A stretch of 64,000 nucleotides of DNA, taken from Algoriphagus hitonicola. GTDB taxonomy: Bacteria; Bacteroidota; Bacteroidia; Cytophagales; Cyclobacteriaceae. The stretch spans positions 434,001 to 498,000 of the forward strand of contig NZ_FOPC01000001.1 of the NCBI RefSeq assembly GCF_900113375.1, given 5' to 3'. Each line of letters begins with the position of its first letter. Position 1 is the first letter of the stretch. The position numbers and the translations under genes are program-made. This document shows positions 45,940 to 55,426 of this stretch, piece after piece. Below the pieces are notes generated by a model, which ran no database searches, was not told the origin of the DNA, and saw only the letters and a program-made list of their open reading frames with translations.

Positions 45940-48189
45940 ATGCCGACTAAGCTTTGGTCTTTTATTTTACCATTTTTTCTTTTTTTAGGTTTAAATTACT
46001 CACTGATTGCTCAATGCACGGATTGTGATGTCACGGTAGATGGGAATAACGCACCTGTCGGCACTTTTTCGAATGGAGCGAAAGTTTGTATTACAGGTAA
46101 TCGTACCACTCAGCTCAATTTTAATAATAGAAACAATATTCAAATCTGTATTGCTGATGGATCTTCCTGGAACGGAGATTTTAACCAATTATCCGGCCTA
46201 GGCGAAATTCAAAATTTTGGTTCATTGACCTTTAATTCCAATCCTAATGGAAACTGGACGATCACGAATTATGGATCGTTAGAATTCAATCAAAACCTAA
46301 ATTCCAACAAGACCATCTTTAATTTTGGTCAAATGACCGTGAATGGTGATTTTAATGTGAATTCAAATGCCAGATTTGAAAGCAACGGGACATTTTCGGT
46401 AAGTGGAAATACCAACTTTAACAGTAATGGGAAAGTGGTTTTAGTCGGGGAAACTTTCATAGGAGGATCCGTGGTGGTCAATTCCAATACTGACATCAAA
46501 ATGTCTGGAAATCTTGAAATTTCTGGGGCACTCCAGCTCAATTCCAATAGTTCTATCTCAGGGATTAATTCCAATTTTTGTAATTTATTATCCGTCGGAG
46601 GAGCTTTTTCTAATAATGGTCAAATCAGAGGAAATGGCCTCGAATCACCTAATTCTATATTATATGTAAATAAAACTCCTGGGGGAACGGCACTTTCTGA
46701 AGGTGCCGAAGTGGGTACTTGTCCGGGTTTTGACTGTGTGGAAACCTATTCTGTTACGACTACCAATGGGTTTGATGAAATTTATATTTTTCATTGTTCG
46801 GATATTTTGACGATTCCCGACCTATTGGCAGATGAAGAAATTTTGGATGTTGAAGTTGCTTTGGTAGCTGGAGCTGGTGGAGGTGGTTTTGGTGAGGCTG
46901 CCGGTGGTGGTGGAGCAGGTGGTGTAGTGACGGCGAATGGAATCTCTCTGCAAGTTGGCCAAGTTTATCCTGTGGCTGTAGGACCTGGTGGGTATGGGTC
47001 CAATCAAGCCAATAGTCAAGGCACTAGTGGCTACCCCTCTGTCTTTTTTGGATTGATCGCCAATGGCGGCGGCGGTGGAGGATCACAATCTCAAGCTCAT
47101 AGAAATGGTCTTCCCGGTGGAAGTGGTGGTGGAGCAGGTTCATTTAACCAAGGAAATAATGGTTTCCCAGGAAATGGAGGATCTAGTGCCCTCAATCAAG
47201 GTGGAAATGGAGGAAATGGTAGGGCTCAGAATAAAAACCAATTAGTAGGAGGTGGAGGAGGGGGCGCTTTTCAAGCTGGTCAAGAAGGTAATAATAATAA
47301 TCCAGGAAATGGAGGATCGGGGGTTCCTCTTTCTATTCTAAATGGATTCCCTGCCATTCCCAATGCCTTTGCCGGTGGTGGTGGCGCTACAGGTCGAAAT
47401 CCCGCTCAAGAATACGGTAAAGGCACCGGTGGATTTTATTCTGGTACAAAACTGGGAGGAGATGGAGATCATTTGGATCCCGGGGAATCTGATTCTGATG
47501 GAATCGGTCAGGAAGGTCGTCCTAATACCGGTTCGGGTGGAGGTGCTGGAAGTGTCCGAGGTGGGGCTGGTTCTGCAGGGAAAGTGATAATCCGGATTTC
47601 TTACCGGATTTTGCCCTTGGAATTTTATCGGATTGATGCAAAGTATGACGAAAAAGAGAAAAGTGTTACCATCGATTGGTCCATGTTTGCCCAAGAAGAT
47701 GAATTAAGTTTAACGGTTCAGCGATCTTTGAATCAAACCAAAACTTGGGAGGATATTCAACAGATCGATACCTTGGTGATCGATTCTTCAGATTTGTCAT
47801 TTTCTGTGAAGGATAATGAATTAGGCACAGCTCAGGAGTTGATTTTCTATCGGATCAAAGCGGAAGATTCCAAAGGTAAAACAGGCTATAGCACTTTAGT
47901 TTCCGTAAATCTGCCAGCCCGATTTGAAGGATTACTTTGGAAAGTTTTTCCCAACCCAATAGGCTCATCTGAGATTCAGACTATTCCCACAGGTTTGACG
48001 CGAGAGTTGGAAGATGAGATTGGAATTGCAATTTCTGATTTTTCCGGAAAAACCTTTAGCTTCACTGCAACCGATCACGTGGAATTATCTCAGAAGCTAA
48101 ATGAATATATTAAATCAGTTAAAAAAGGAGTTTATATTCTTCGGCTTTCTGACTCGAGAGGTCAAACTGTAATCAAGCTGATTAAATAA
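45940..48189 (+). CDS. Secreted glycine-rich surface protein with Asn-rich repeats and type IX sorting tail
   Basis: A 749-residue exported protein of unusual build. A signal peptide (ending NYSLIAQ) is followed by about 230 residues of short repeats rich in N, S and G (TFNSNPNGNWTITNYGS, FNVNSNARFESNGTFSVSGN), likely a beta-solenoid. Residues about 300-545 are a glycine-rich domain (VALVAGAGGGGFGEAAGGGG, VGPGGYGS, GGGAGSVRGGAGSAGKVIIR) like those in phage-tail and surface adhesins. An Fn3-like domain (about 550-660) follows. The tail from about 665 (WKVFPNPIGSS to GVYILRLSDSRGQTVIKLIK) is a type A sorting domain for secretion through SprA-type translocons. Its job is probably adhesion or matrix formation; that is inference. 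It is transcribed alone. Confidence 0.85.
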   Translation: MPTKLWSFILPFFLFLGLNYSLIAQCTDCDVTVDGNNAPVGTFSNGAKVCITGNRTTQLNFNNRNNIQICIADGSSWNGDFNQLSGLGEIQNFGSLTFNSNPNGNWTITNYGSLEFNQNLNSNKTIFNFGQMTVNGDFNVNSNARFESNGTFSVSGNTNFNSNGKVVLVGETFIGGSVVVNSNTDIKMSGNLEISGALQLNSNSSISGINSNFCNLLSVGGAFSNNGQIRGNGLESPNSILYVNKTPGGTALSEGAEVGTCPGFDCVETYSVTTTNGFDEIYIFHCSDILTIPDLLADEEILDVEVALVAGAGGGGFGEAAGGGGAGGVVTANGISLQVGQVYPVAVGPGGYGSNQANSQGTSGYPSVFFGLIANGGGGGGSQSQAHRNGLPGGSGGGAGSFNQGNNGFPGNGGSSALNQGGNGGNGRAQNKNQLVGGGGGGAFQAGQEGNNNNPGNGGSGVPLSILNGFPAIPNAFAGGGGATGRNPAQEYGKGTGGFYSGTKLGGDGDHLDPGESDSDGIGQEGRPNTGSGGGAGSVRGGAGSAGKVIIRISYRILPLEFYRIDAKYDEKEKSVTIDWSMFAQEDELSLTVQRSLNQTKTWEDIQQIDTLVIDSSDLSFSVKDNELGTAQELIFYRIKAEDSKGKTGYSTLVSVNLPARFEGLLWKVFPNPIGSSEIQTIPTGLTRELEDEIGIAISDFSGKTFSFTATDHVELSQKLNEYIKSVKKGVYILRLSDSRGQTVIKLIK

Positions 48190-48191
48190 AA

Positions 48192-48220
48192 TCCCTGCCC
48201 GATTATGCATCAAGCAGGGA
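48192..48220 (-). terminator. Hairpin between the convergent surface protein and purL genes
   Basis: TCCCTGC and GCAGGGA form a perfect 7 bp stem with a 15 nt loop. On the minus strand it is followed by ATTTTATTTA, so it best serves purL; it may also stop the plus-strand gene, which lacks its own T-run here. Confidence 0.55.
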
Positions 48221-48243
48221 CTCATTGAGTATACGGAGTATTT

Positions 48244-51200
48244 TTATTTGTTTTCTTCCACCCATTTTCGAGCATTGACAAATGCTTCTAACCATGGCGT
48301 AAATTCGTCATGCCTTTCGCTTGGATAATGCGCCCAATTCCACGGCTTCAGACTTCGCTCGATATGAGGCATAATCGCTAAATGTCTTCCATCTTGAGAG
48401 GCGATACCGGCGACGGAATAATCCGATCCATTGGGATTGCCAGGATAGGAACTATAGCTATATTTCATCCCGATATGATAGGCGTTTTCTGCTTCTGGCA
48501 GTTGGAATTTACCCTCGCCGTGAGCTACCCAAACGCCCAATCGCTGACCGCTTAGTTTTCCAAGCATCACCGTGTCGTTCTGTGGGATGCTTACGTTGAC
48601 AAAAGCGGATTCGAATTTATGGCTTTCGTTGTGTAGCATTTTAGCTTTGGAGGAATTGGTTTTTCCTACCAATCCTAGCTCGACCATAAGCTGACAGCCA
48701 TTGCAGACTCCCAAGCTGAGTGTGTTTTTCCGAGCGTAAAACTTGTCCAAGGCTTCCTTGGCTTTAGCATTGTAAAGAAAAGCTCCTGCCCAGCCTTTGG
48801 CCGAACCCAAAACATCTGAATTAGAGAATCCACCTACAAAGACAATCATTTGCACATCAGAAAGATCCTCGCGTCCCGAGATCAAATCGGTCATGTGGAT
48901 GTCCTTCACTTCAAATCCGGCCAACCAGAGTGAATAGGCCATTTCGCGGTCTCCATTGACTCCTTTTTCCCGAATGATGGCTGCTTTGGCCTTACCGGTA
49001 TTTTTTCGATAGGGGTCCAGTCCAGACTTCTTGAAATTCCCTTCCCAATTCGGGGCGAAATTGTAACTCAAAGCCTGGTTCCTGTAATTTTCAAATCGAT
49101 CATTGGCGAGCTTTTCTCCACTTTGTTTTCTATCCAAGAGATAGGAAGATCGATACCAAGTGTCCCGCATTTCAGATACTTCTAAGCTCAACCCTAGTCC
49201 ATCGAGATTTACTTCACCACTGCTATTGACGTCAGCGATGGAGATAAAGTCCACATCGTAATTATGAAGAATAGCACGTACTTTCTCTGTGTCATTTACT
49301 TGAATCAATATCCCCGGATTTTCGGCAAAAAGCGCTTTGACCATATCCCGTTCTTGGAACCGGTCTGCTTTGACTTTTAGCCCAATTTGAGTGCTTGGGA
49401 AACACATTTCCAAAAGTGCGGTGATCATTCCACCTGCCGAGATATCGTGACCTGCCAAAACTAATCCTTGCTCGATCAGTTTTTGCACAGCCATAAATGC
49501 ATGGCTGAAATAATCAGAATCTTGGACAGTAGGCGTTTCTACGCCAATTTTGTTCAAAATCTGGTAAAAACTCGAACCTCCGAGTTTTGGCGAATCCTTG
49601 GAGAAATCAATCCAGTATACTTTGGAACCTTCTACCGGTTGAAGTGCAGCTTTTACGGTTTTATTGATGTCTGAGCATTCTCCGACCGTGGAAATGATCA
49701 CAGTTCCCGGAGCATAGACCACTTTTCCATCGGGATACTTTTGAGTCATGGATAGGGAATCTTTTCCTGTCGGAATATTGATGCCCAGCTCGATGGCAAA
49801 TTGGGAAACCGCTTCCACTGCACGGTAGAGTCGGTCATTTTCCCCTTTGTTTTTAGCAGGCCACATCCAGTTTGCGGAGAGGGAAATTCCTTTTATTCCA
49901 TCTGTGATCGGAGCAAAAACCAGATTGGTCAATGCCTCAGCTATTGCCAGACGACTTCCAGCCTCAGGATTTGCCAAAGCCGCCACAGGTGCATGTCCGA
50001 TTGAGGTGGCGATCCCTTTGTTTCCGGTAAAATCCAATGCCATCACAGCTACATCATTGAGTGGTAACTGTATCTCACCGACGGTTTGCTGAGTGGCCAC
50101 TCGTCCGGTAACTGATCGGTCTACTTTATTGGTCAACCAGTCTTTGCAGGCTACCGCCTCAAGCTGAAGTACTTCTTCTATGTAGGATTTTAACTTGCTG
50201 ACTTGATAGTCTCCTTCGCTGAAATTGGCTTGCGAATGGGAATCTTCCAAAATAGTTTTAGGAGACGAACCAAACATATACATCAAATTCCAATCGACAG
50301 GTTTCTCCCCTGTTTTTTGATTCTCAAACTTGAAGTGCATGTCTCCTGTGGTCTCACCGACTACATAAAAAGGAGCTCTTTCCCGTTCAGAAAGTTGCTT
50401 TAGCGTAGGGATGTCTTTTTTGTCGACAACCAATCCCATTCGCTCCTGGGATTCGTTTCCGATGATTTCCTTAGCAGAAAGTGTGGAATCGCCCACCGGA
50501 AGCTGATCAATATGGATGGTTCCTCCGCTGTTTTCCACCAGTTCAGAAAGGCAATTTAAATGACCGCCTGCTCCATGATCGTGAATTGAGATAATGGGGT
50601 TTTCTTCGCTTTCGGCCATCGCTCGGATGACATTGGCTACCCGTTTTTGCATCTCGGGATTGGAGCGCTGTATGGCATTGAGTTCGATGGCGTTGGATAG
50701 CTCACCGGTATTCAATGAGGAAACAGCCGATCCGCCCATGCCGATCCTGTAGTTGTCTCCGCCCATGATGACGATTTGATCCCCGGTTTTAGGTTCAGAT
50801 TTTTTGGTGTATTTGGCATTGGTAAAGCCCACACCACCAGCCAGCATGATGACCTTGTCAAAACCAAACAGGGTACCGTTTTCCTCATGCTCAAAGGTCA
50901 AAAGTGAACCAGAAATCAACGGTTGTCCAAATTTATTTCCAAAGTCAGAAGCGCCATTTGAAGCTTTGATCAGAATGTCCATGGGAGTCTGGTAGAGCCA
51001 AGGTCTTTCGGTAAGTTTCTCTTCCCAAGATCTGTTTTTTTTACTTCTGGGATAGGAGGTCATGTAGACAGCCGTTCCTGCCAGAGGAATCGAGGCAGTA
51101 CCGCCCGCCATTCGATCTCTGATTTCTCCTCCAGAGCCGGTTGCCGCACCATTGAAAGGCTCCACGGTGGTCGGGAAATTATGAGTTTCCGCTTTGAGCG

Positions 51201-51924
51201 AAATAACCGTTTCGATCTCCCGCTGCTCAAAAAAGTCGGCTTGATGCTGTGTTTTGGGTGCAAATTGGAATGCTTTGGGTCCCTGAACAAAAGCAACATT
51301 ATCCTTATAAGCGGAAGCGATTCGGTTGGGATTTTTCTTGGAGGTTTCTTTGATCAGCTGAAAAAGCGTCATAGGCTTCTCTTCTCCATCGATCACGAAA
51401 GTTCCATTGAATATTTTATGACGGCAATGCTCGGAATTGACCTGGGAAAATCCAAATACCTCTGAGTCAGTTAACGGTCTTCCAAGTTGCTTGGCTACAT
51501 TTTCTAAATACGCTACTTCCTCCTCGCTAAGTGCCAGTCCTTCTTGTTGGTTGTATGTTGCAATATCATTGACCTCTTGGATGGGTACCGGCTTCAGGTC
51601 AATCGCAAAAATCTCCTGATTGAGCCCTTCGTAAGCTTTTTGAAGCATGGGGTCAATTTCATCGTTTTCGCCTAGTGGCAAAAATTCTTCGATTCGCTGG
51701 ATTCCGAGGATCCCCATGTTTAGGGTGATTTCTACGGCATTGGTGGACCAAGGTGTGATCATTTCCTTTCTAGGGCCGGAAAATTTCCCATTAACTTGGG
51801 CATCGTTTAAGGCCCGGGCTTCTCCAAATAGCCAGGAGAGTTTATCGATGTCTTCGGGTGCGAGAGGTTGGTGAGTTTGTACAGCGTAAACGCTTTTTTG
51901 AGGGGATTCAAAGAAGAAAATCAT
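48244..51924 (-). CDS. purL: Phosphoribosylformylglycinamidine synthase (FGAM synthase), single-chain
   Basis: Fourth step of purine synthesis: FGAR, glutamine and ATP give FGAM. The 1226-residue chain is the large fused form found in proteobacteria and Bacteroidetes. It starts IFFFESPQKSVYAVQ. The AIR-synthase-like halves carry FGFSQVNSEHCRHKIFNG, SLKAETHNFPTTVEPF, and HDHGAGGHLNCLSELVE. The C-terminal glutaminase domain has its nucleophile in LGVCNGCQLMVELG and the His/Glu pair near MPHIERSLKPWNWAHYP. The open frame reaches 51981, but a -7 element at 51945-51952 and the normal protein start argue for ATG at 51924. No purine riboswitch was seen upstream. Confidence 0.96.
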   Translation of the reverse strand: MIFFFESPQKSVYAVQTHQPLAPEDIDKLSWLFGEARALNDAQVNGKFSGPRKEMITPWSTNAVEITLNMGILGIQRIEEFLPLGENDEIDPMLQKAYEGLNQEIFAIDLKPVPIQEVNDIATYNQQEGLALSEEEVAYLENVAKQLGRPLTDSEVFGFSQVNSEHCRHKIFNGTFVIDGEEKPMTLFQLIKETSKKNPNRIASAYKDNVAFVQGPKAFQFAPKTQHQADFFEQREIETVISLKAETHNFPTTVEPFNGAATGSGGEIRDRMAGGTASIPLAGTAVYMTSYPRSKKNRSWEEKLTERPWLYQTPMDILIKASNGASDFGNKFGQPLISGSLLTFEHEENGTLFGFDKVIMLAGGVGFTNAKYTKKSEPKTGDQIVIMGGDNYRIGMGGSAVSSLNTGELSNAIELNAIQRSNPEMQKRVANVIRAMAESEENPIISIHDHGAGGHLNCLSELVENSGGTIHIDQLPVGDSTLSAKEIIGNESQERMGLVVDKKDIPTLKQLSERERAPFYVVGETTGDMHFKFENQKTGEKPVDWNLMYMFGSSPKTILEDSHSQANFSEGDYQVSKLKSYIEEVLQLEAVACKDWLTNKVDRSVTGRVATQQTVGEIQLPLNDVAVMALDFTGNKGIATSIGHAPVAALANPEAGSRLAIAEALTNLVFAPITDGIKGISLSANWMWPAKNKGENDRLYRAVEAVSQFAIELGINIPTGKDSLSMTQKYPDGKVVYAPGTVIISTVGECSDINKTVKAALQPVEGSKVYWIDFSKDSPKLGGSSFYQILNKIGVETPTVQDSDYFSHAFMAVQKLIEQGLVLAGHDISAGGMITALLEMCFPSTQIGLKVKADRFQERDMVKALFAENPGILIQVNDTEKVRAILHNYDVDFISIADVNSSGEVNLDGLGLSLEVSEMRDTWYRSSYLLDRKQSGEKLANDRFENYRNQALSYNFAPNWEGNFKKSGLDPYRKNTGKAKAAIIREKGVNGDREMAYSLWLAGFEVKDIHMTDLISGREDLSDVQMIVFVGGFSNSDVLGSAKGWAGAFLYNAKAKEALDKFYARKNTLSLGVCNGCQLMVELGLVGKTNSSKAKMLHNESHKFESAFVNVSIPQNDTVMLGKLSGQRLGVWVAHGEGKFQLPEAENAYHIGMKYSYSSYPGNPNGSDYSVAGIASQDGRHLAIMPHIERSLKPWNWAHYPSERHDEFTPWLEAFVNARKWVEENK

Positions 51925-51944
51925 GTCCTTGAGCTGGTAAGCTG

Positions 51945-51952
51945 CAAAGGTA
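51945..51952 (-). promoter_or_regulatory. Candidate -7 promoter element of purL
   Basis: TACCTTTG on the minus strand matches TAnnTTTG and places the transcript start near 51938, some 14 nt before the ATG at 51924. The upstream TTTG is not at the ideal distance (26 bp instead of 19). Confidence 0.4.
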
Positions 51953-52025
51953 AGGAATTGGTAGAAGGAATGGAAAAGCAAAAGATCAGAAAATCGATGA
52001 CTTTTCCATTCTTTGGGATAAAGGC

Positions 52026-53696
52026 TTAGAATAAGCCAGTAATGGTACCATCTTCTTCGATGTCAATCAATTCGGCCGCAGGCACCAAAGGCAAACCGGG
52101 CATTCGTAGTATTTCTCCAGCTATGGGGATAATAAAACCTGCACCGGCCGCTATTTCGAAATCCCGAATCTGGACTTCAAATCCTTGAGGTCTTCCTAGT
52201 TTTTTCTCGTCGTCACTCAGACTTTTTTGCGTTTTTGCAATGCAAATGGGGAGATTACTATAGCCCAATTCTTCGAAACGTTTGAGTTTGTTTTTGGCAG
52301 CATTGGTGAGAACGACCGAATCAGCTCCATAGATCTTTTTGGCTACTTTCTCGATTTTGGTGAATGGACTGTCTTCAAGTTGGTAGGTGAAATTCAGTTC
52401 TTTGGAATCGTTTTGCTCGGTAGTTTCGACTACTTTTTGGGCCAGCTCTATGCAGCCTAATCCGCCTTTTGCCCACCCTTCGCTGATAGCAGCTGGTATT
52501 CCCTGTTTTTCGCAATAGTCTAAAAGAAGTGATTTTTCTGCATCGGTGTCACTGGAAAAGACATTGATAGAAATCACCACAGGTACCCCGAATGATTTCA
52601 GTGCAGCAAGATGACCATCGAGATTTGCAAATCCCCGCTCTAAAGCTTCTGTATTTTCTATTTCCAATTCTTTGAGGGTTTGACCACCATGGTATTTGAG
52701 AGCTCTGATGGTCGCCACTAATACAATTGCTTTTGGTGCAATCTGGGCTTCTCGGCATTTGATGTTCAGAAATTTTTCAGCCCCCAAGTCAGACCCAAAT
52801 CCTCCTTCGGTTACTACGTAGTCGCTGAGGCTCATTCCGATTTTAGTGGCCAAAATGGAGTTGGTTCCTTGGGCGATATTGGCAAAAGGCCCTCCGTGAA
52901 TGATGGCTGGATTATGCTCAAGAGTTTGCACCAAGTTGGGCTTGATTGCCTCCTTCATCAAAGCTGCCATGGCTCCTTGAGCATTGAGGTCTCGGGCAAA
53001 AATGGCTTGACCTGATAGTGTATCACCGATATAAATATTTGCAAAGCGCTCCTTCAGGTCGCTGATACTTTTGCTTTGGCAGAGAATAGCCATGACTTCA
53101 CTAGCTGCGGTAATATTGAATCCGCTTTCTCGGGGAATTCCTCCGTTGGTTCCTCCCAGTCCCAACACGATATTGCGAAGGGCCCGATCATTCATGTCCA
53201 AAGTGCGTTTCCAAAGTACTTTTCGTGGGTCCAACTGAAGGCTTCTCTTTTTACTCTGCATATTGTTATCGATCAAAACAGCCAGTAGGTTGTTAGCTTT
53301 TTCGATAGCAGAGAAATCTCCCGTGAAGTGCAAATTGATGTCCTCCATGGGAATGACTTGACTACGGCCTCCTCCAGCCGCTCCTCCTTTGATTCCGAAA
53401 ACAGGGCCAAGGCTTGGTTCTCGAATGACAGCGGTACTTTTTTTACCGATTTGATTCAGCGCGTCTACCAGGCCAATCGTAGTGGTAGTTTTGCCTTCTC
53501 CTGCCGGGGTAGGAGTGATCGCAGTGACTAGGATGAGATTACTCTGGGCTATTTGTGCTTCATTGATCAGCGTGAGGGGAAGCTTGGCCTTATATTTTCC
53601 ATAATACTCCAGCTCCTCTTCGGCAATGGAAAGCTTCTCGGCAATTTCTCGGATGGGGGCCGGAGTGGTCAGGTTTGCAATTTCGAGATCGGTCAT
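52026..53696 (-). CDS. fhs: Formate-tetrahydrofolate ligase
   Basis: Makes 10-formyl-tetrahydrofolate from formate, THF and ATP, feeding purine and methyl metabolism. The 556-residue length is standard. The P-loop is in TAITPTPAGEGKTTTTIGL. Other signatures are REPSLGPVFGIKGGAAGGGR, HFTGDFSAIEKANNLLAVLI, and VVTEGGFGSDLGAEKF. Near the C-terminus GFIIPIAGEILRMPGLP closes the protein. It lies 101 bp upstream of purL on the same strand; the link to purine synthesis makes co-regulation plausible although each seems to have its own promoter. TAccTTCG just above its ATG is one base off the -7 consensus. Confidence 0.97.
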   Translation of the reverse strand: MTDLEIANLTTPAPIREIAEKLSIAEEELEYYGKYKAKLPLTLINEAQIAQSNLILVTAITPTPAGEGKTTTTIGLVDALNQIGKKSTAVIREPSLGPVFGIKGGAAGGGRSQVIPMEDINLHFTGDFSAIEKANNLLAVLIDNNMQSKKRSLQLDPRKVLWKRTLDMNDRALRNIVLGLGGTNGGIPRESGFNITAASEVMAILCQSKSISDLKERFANIYIGDTLSGQAIFARDLNAQGAMAALMKEAIKPNLVQTLEHNPAIIHGGPFANIAQGTNSILATKIGMSLSDYVVTEGGFGSDLGAEKFLNIKCREAQIAPKAIVLVATIRALKYHGGQTLKELEIENTEALERGFANLDGHLAALKSFGVPVVISINVFSSDTDAEKSLLLDYCEKQGIPAAISEGWAKGGLGCIELAQKVVETTEQNDSKELNFTYQLEDSPFTKIEKVAKKIYGADSVVLTNAAKNKLKRFEELGYSNLPICIAKTQKSLSDDEKKLGRPQGFEVQIRDFEIAAGAGFIIPIAGEILRMPGLPLVPAAELIDIEEDGTITGLF

Positions 53697-53773
53697 GGGT
53701 TTAATTTTTACCGAAGGTAAGGTGGAGATTATGAAATTAATTGGTCAATAGTTTGTTTAAAAAATGATATAAA

Positions 53774-54586
53774 TCAGTAGAAAATCCCCGAATTTTTTGA
53801 GTTGAGAAATTGGGATGTTGCGTTGATTAATCCTCCATGTCCCACAGGAAGTATAATGGATTTTGCGGTGGGGATTTTTTTACTAAAAGCAGAAAGACTT
53901 TTTGGAGATATCATCCGGTCATGAGCACCTGTAAATAAACTAATGGGCGTTTTAAGTTTATTGGCATTTCGGCTGATTTTCTTTAGGTCCAAATGGATTT
54001 CTCCAAAAACCCGCCAGGTAAAATAGACCTGAGCTCGCTGTGACCTTGTTTTCATCTGGGTAGTGATAAATTTTACCAGACTATTTTCCACTATTCCCAC
54101 CTTATTTAATTTCGCAACCAGACCAAAAAATAGCTGAGGTCTGAATACGATGCGTTTGAAGAAAGGATGAAAGTAAGTCGGATAACTGCTGATGCTGTAT
54201 TCGGCTCCGGTTTTGATCCCGTCAGGTGCCAAGAGAGTCAAACTTTTAACCTGATCCGGAAATAGTTCATAAGTTAAAAGTGAAAATTTTCCTCCCATGC
54301 TGTAACCGATCAGGTGAAAGTTCGTGAAACTCTCTTGCTGCATAAGTTTTTGAATAAGCCACTTCCAGTGATTTTTGGAGAGAGGAGTGGAAGCCTGAAA
54401 CCATTGACTTCGTCCATGGTAAAAAAGGTCGATCAAGTGGAAGGTGTAATTTTCATGATGAAGTTTGGTAAACGGCAGCATGTATTGATGATTTTGGCCA
54501 AAACCGTGAAATAAAAGTACATGATCAGGTCCGGATCCTAAAGTGGTGTAGTGTAATCTGCCCTGATGGGTTTCAATAATTTTCAT
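53774..54586 (-). CDS. Alpha/beta hydrolase
   Basis: A 270-residue serine hydrolase of the alpha/beta fold. The oxyanion loop is VLLFHGFGQNHQYML. The nucleophile elbow is LIGYSMGGKFSL (G-Y-S-M-G), the acid probably lies in LFTGAHDRMISPKSL, and the histidine is in ILPVGHGGLINATSQF. There is no signal peptide. The substrate is unknown; ester, lactone or C-C hydrolases share this plan. It is divergent from the TetR gene across 226 bp and on the same strand as fhs, 77 bp away. A target of the same TetR regulator is possible but unproven. Confidence 0.9.
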   Translation of the reverse strand: MKIIETHQGRLHYTTLGSGPDHVLLFHGFGQNHQYMLPFTKLHHENYTFHLIDLFYHGRSQWFQASTPLSKNHWKWLIQKLMQQESFTNFHLIGYSMGGKFSLLTYELFPDQVKSLTLLAPDGIKTGAEYSISSYPTYFHPFFKRIVFRPQLFFGLVAKLNKVGIVENSLVKFITTQMKTRSQRAQVYFTWRVFGEIHLDLKKISRNANKLKTPISLFTGAHDRMISPKSLSAFSKKIPTAKSIILPVGHGGLINATSQFLNSKNSGIFY

Positions 54587-54754
54587 TCAATTGAAATTGT
54601 TTTTAAAAGATAAGTAAAACAAGAAGTTGTTAAGAAAATAGGGTTAGAAACAAAATAAAATATTTTAAAATCAATTAATTGTAGATGAAAAATAGTTTGA
54701 TTAGTTGCTTTAGGTATTTTCTCAAAATAATATTTGATTAAAAACTGCGGGAAC

Positions 54755-54785
54755 TTTGTGACTACAAATAGTTTCCATAGTTTTG
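54755..54785 (+). promoter_or_regulatory. Perfect consensus promoter of the TetR-efflux operon, with possible operator
   Basis: TTTG (54755-54758), 19 bp, TAGTTTTG (54778-54785): an exact match to TTTG-N19-TAnnTTTG. The transcript should begin near 54792. An imperfect inverted repeat, AACTTTGT-GACT-ACAAATAGTT (54752-54773), covers the upstream element and spacer, a natural site for autorepression by the TetR protein. The promoter lies on top of a TTG (54783) that would otherwise be a candidate start, excluding it. Confidence 0.8.
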
Positions 54786-54812
54786 CATCTCAATTCAAAT
54801 GATCGTGTGGAG

Positions 54813-55415
54813 ATGAGAGAGAAAATATTGGATGTGTCGATGGAGCAGTTCGCCCGCTTTGGAGTCAGGAATATTACCATGGACGACTTAGCAAGGCAAG
54901 TAGGGATATCCAAGAAAACACTTTATCAAGAATTTAAGGATAAAAAGGAGCTGGTCATGGAGGCCTTTCATCGAATGCTTTCTTTGGATCAGGAGAAAAT
55001 GTGCTTTATCATGGAGTCTGAAGATGGCGTCATTGAGCACCTGGTCAATTTGTCAAAAATGATGCGGGAGCGGCTGAGCGGTATTAATCCGATTGCCATT
55101 CTGGAGGTCCAGAAATATTTTCCGGAGGCTTGGGCGATATTCGAGAAGCATAAAGAAGAAGTGATCCTATTGGATCTGGTCAATGTTCTGGAGAAGGGCA
55201 AGAAACTAGGCTATTTCAGAAAGGAAATAGATTCCACTATCTTGGCTCGACTCCGAGTTAATCAAATCACTTCTGCATTGGAGCAAACTAATTCCCATAC
55301 CCAGACACATGACCTAGTGGAGGTCCAAATGGAAATGATGGATCATTTTCTTCATGGGATTTTCACCGAAAAAGGGCGGGAAGCCTTTTACAGCCAACAG
55401 AAAAAACAAGATTGA
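54813..55415 (+). CDS. TetR/AcrR family transcriptional regulator
   Basis: A 200-residue repressor. Residues 1 to about 50 form the TetR DNA-binding domain: REKILDVSMEQFARFGVRNI, then TMDDLARQVGISKKTLYQEF with the recognition helix, then DKKELVMEAFHRML. The rest is an all-helical ligand domain without conserved sequence. It is the first gene of the efflux operon and most likely represses it until an inducer binds; the inducer is unknown. ATG at 54813 is chosen because the upstream TTG is inside the -7 promoter element. The next gene starts 11 bp after its stop. Confidence 0.93.
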   Translation: MREKILDVSMEQFARFGVRNITMDDLARQVGISKKTLYQEFKDKKELVMEAFHRMLSLDQEKMCFIMESEDGVIEHLVNLSKMMRERLSGINPIAILEVQKYFPEAWAIFEKHKEEVILLDLVNVLEKGKKLGYFRKEIDSTILARLRVNQITSALEQTNSHTQTHDLVEVQMEMMDHFLHGIFTEKGREAFYSQQKKQD

Positions 55416-55426
55416 ATCTTATAGTA

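Noticed and set aside
46900-47580. Repetitive GGTGGxGGx DNA that could be taken for a tandem or CRISPR-like repeat
   Set aside because: It is coding sequence for a glycine-rich protein domain; unit length and spacing vary and there are no spacer-repeat patterns.
51925-51981. Longer purL start at 51981
   Set aside because: Adds 19 hydrophobic residues absent from PurL proteins and would start upstream of a -7 element at 51945-51952.
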